DNA of 64,000 nucleotides from Ensifer adhaerens (GTDB taxonomy: Bacteria; Pseudomonadota; Alphaproteobacteria; Rhizobiales; Rhizobiaceae): NCBI RefSeq assembly GCF_013283195.1, contig NZ_JABEKT010000001.1, forward strand, positions 2,390,509 through 2,454,508, given 5' to 3'. Made by a program: the position numbers and the translations under genes. Each line of letters begins with the position of its first letter. The stretch's first letter is position 1. Shown piece after piece: positions 63,842 through 64,000 of the stretch. Under the pieces are notes generated by a model. It made no database searches. It was not told where the DNA came from and saw only the letters and a list, made by a program, of their open reading frames with translations.

Positions 63842-64000
63842 GTGACCGGACCGAAAGATCCCATCAAGGGCGAACGCCGCGTGCCGGCGAAGCCGAAAAC
63901 TGTGACACAGTCGGCGCTGGACCAGCTGCCGATGGCGGTACTCGTCGTCGACGAAAAAGGGGAAATCGTTTCCGCGAACCCCTATCTCCGTGACATTCTG
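63842..64000 (+). CDS. PAS-domain protein, cut by the window's right edge
   Basis: The first 53 residues of a protein that runs off the window. After a basic segment (TGPKDPIKGERRVPAKPK) it reads QLPMAVLVVDEKGEIVSANPYLRDIL, the start of a PAS domain as in sensor kinases or cyclic di-GMP enzymes. The GTG at 63842 is one of several possible starts; GTG 63833 and ATG 63806 are in frame too, and none has a clear ribosome binding site. What follows the PAS domain is not visible. Confidence 0.6.
   Translation, partial: MTGPKDPIKGERRVPAKPKTVTQSALDQLPMAVLVVDEKGEIVSANPYLRDIL

Overview
The window is a GC-rich, densely coding stretch of a rhizobial alphaproteobacterial chromosome, most like the Sinorhizobium/Ensifer group. 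I base this on gene content read from the translations: a long B12-dependent class II ribonucleotide reductase, a SUF operon led by a NifS-like desulfurase, coxDE/xdhC maturation genes, and many DUF families typical of Rhizobiales. The regulatory sites also fit: a GTTC-N7-GTTC LexA box, an Irr-type box, EcfG/RpoE2-like promoters and a pair of NrdR boxes. No database search was possible. I see no tRNA, rRNA, CRISPR array, insertion sequence or prophage.

Layout. 1-8.9 kb: gyrA (cut at the left edge), marC, ssb and uvrA (divergent around a LexA box), a GNAT gene and a DUF72 gene. 8.9-13.5 kb: a long untranslated region with two NrdR boxes, then nrdJ. 13.6-21 kb: a looser, accessory-looking stress region with a GNAT gene, a PHB-depolymerase-like esterase, catalase HPII, a 42-residue lipoprotein behind a MerR-type promoter, a small membrane protein behind an EcfG-like promoter, and the cbpA-cbpM chaperone pair. 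21-22.5 kb: periplasmic copper genes (a YcnI-PCuAC fusion and a DUF2946 protein). 22.6-27.3 kb: a tandem glycine riboswitch and gcvTHP. 27.3-29.3 kb: a histidine kinase and response regulator pair. 29.3-36.5 kb: the iron-sulfur operon, read right to left as nifS-like, sufB, sufC, sufD, sufS, sufT, sufA, with an Irr-type box in front.

36.7-50.3 kb: housekeeping and envelope genes (alpha/beta hydrolase, GGDEF protein, anmK, tyrS, a giant AsmA-like protein, bcp, DUF455, an M23 peptidase, a DEAD-box helicase, a NUDIX protein, a TfoX-like protein). 50.3-55.2 kb: a maturation operon for a molybdenum hydroxylase (coxD, coxE, two separate XdhC half-proteins, a MoeA-MocA fusion) without the enzyme it should serve. 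55.3-64 kb: flavin reductase, a tightly overlapping set (amino-acid-type binding protein and P1 peptidase; then rpe, DUF2259 and a membrane protein), purB, a PilZ protein, a DUF2189 protein, an RBBP9-type hydrolase, and the start of a PAS-domain protein cut by the right edge.

Most of the window is ordinary core genome. The parts most worth a second look are the MerR-type promoter with its unannotated small lipoprotein, the EcfG-like promoters beside it, the iron-responsive site before the SUF operon, the orphan Mo-hydroxylase maturation operon, and the long structured region upstream of nrdJ.
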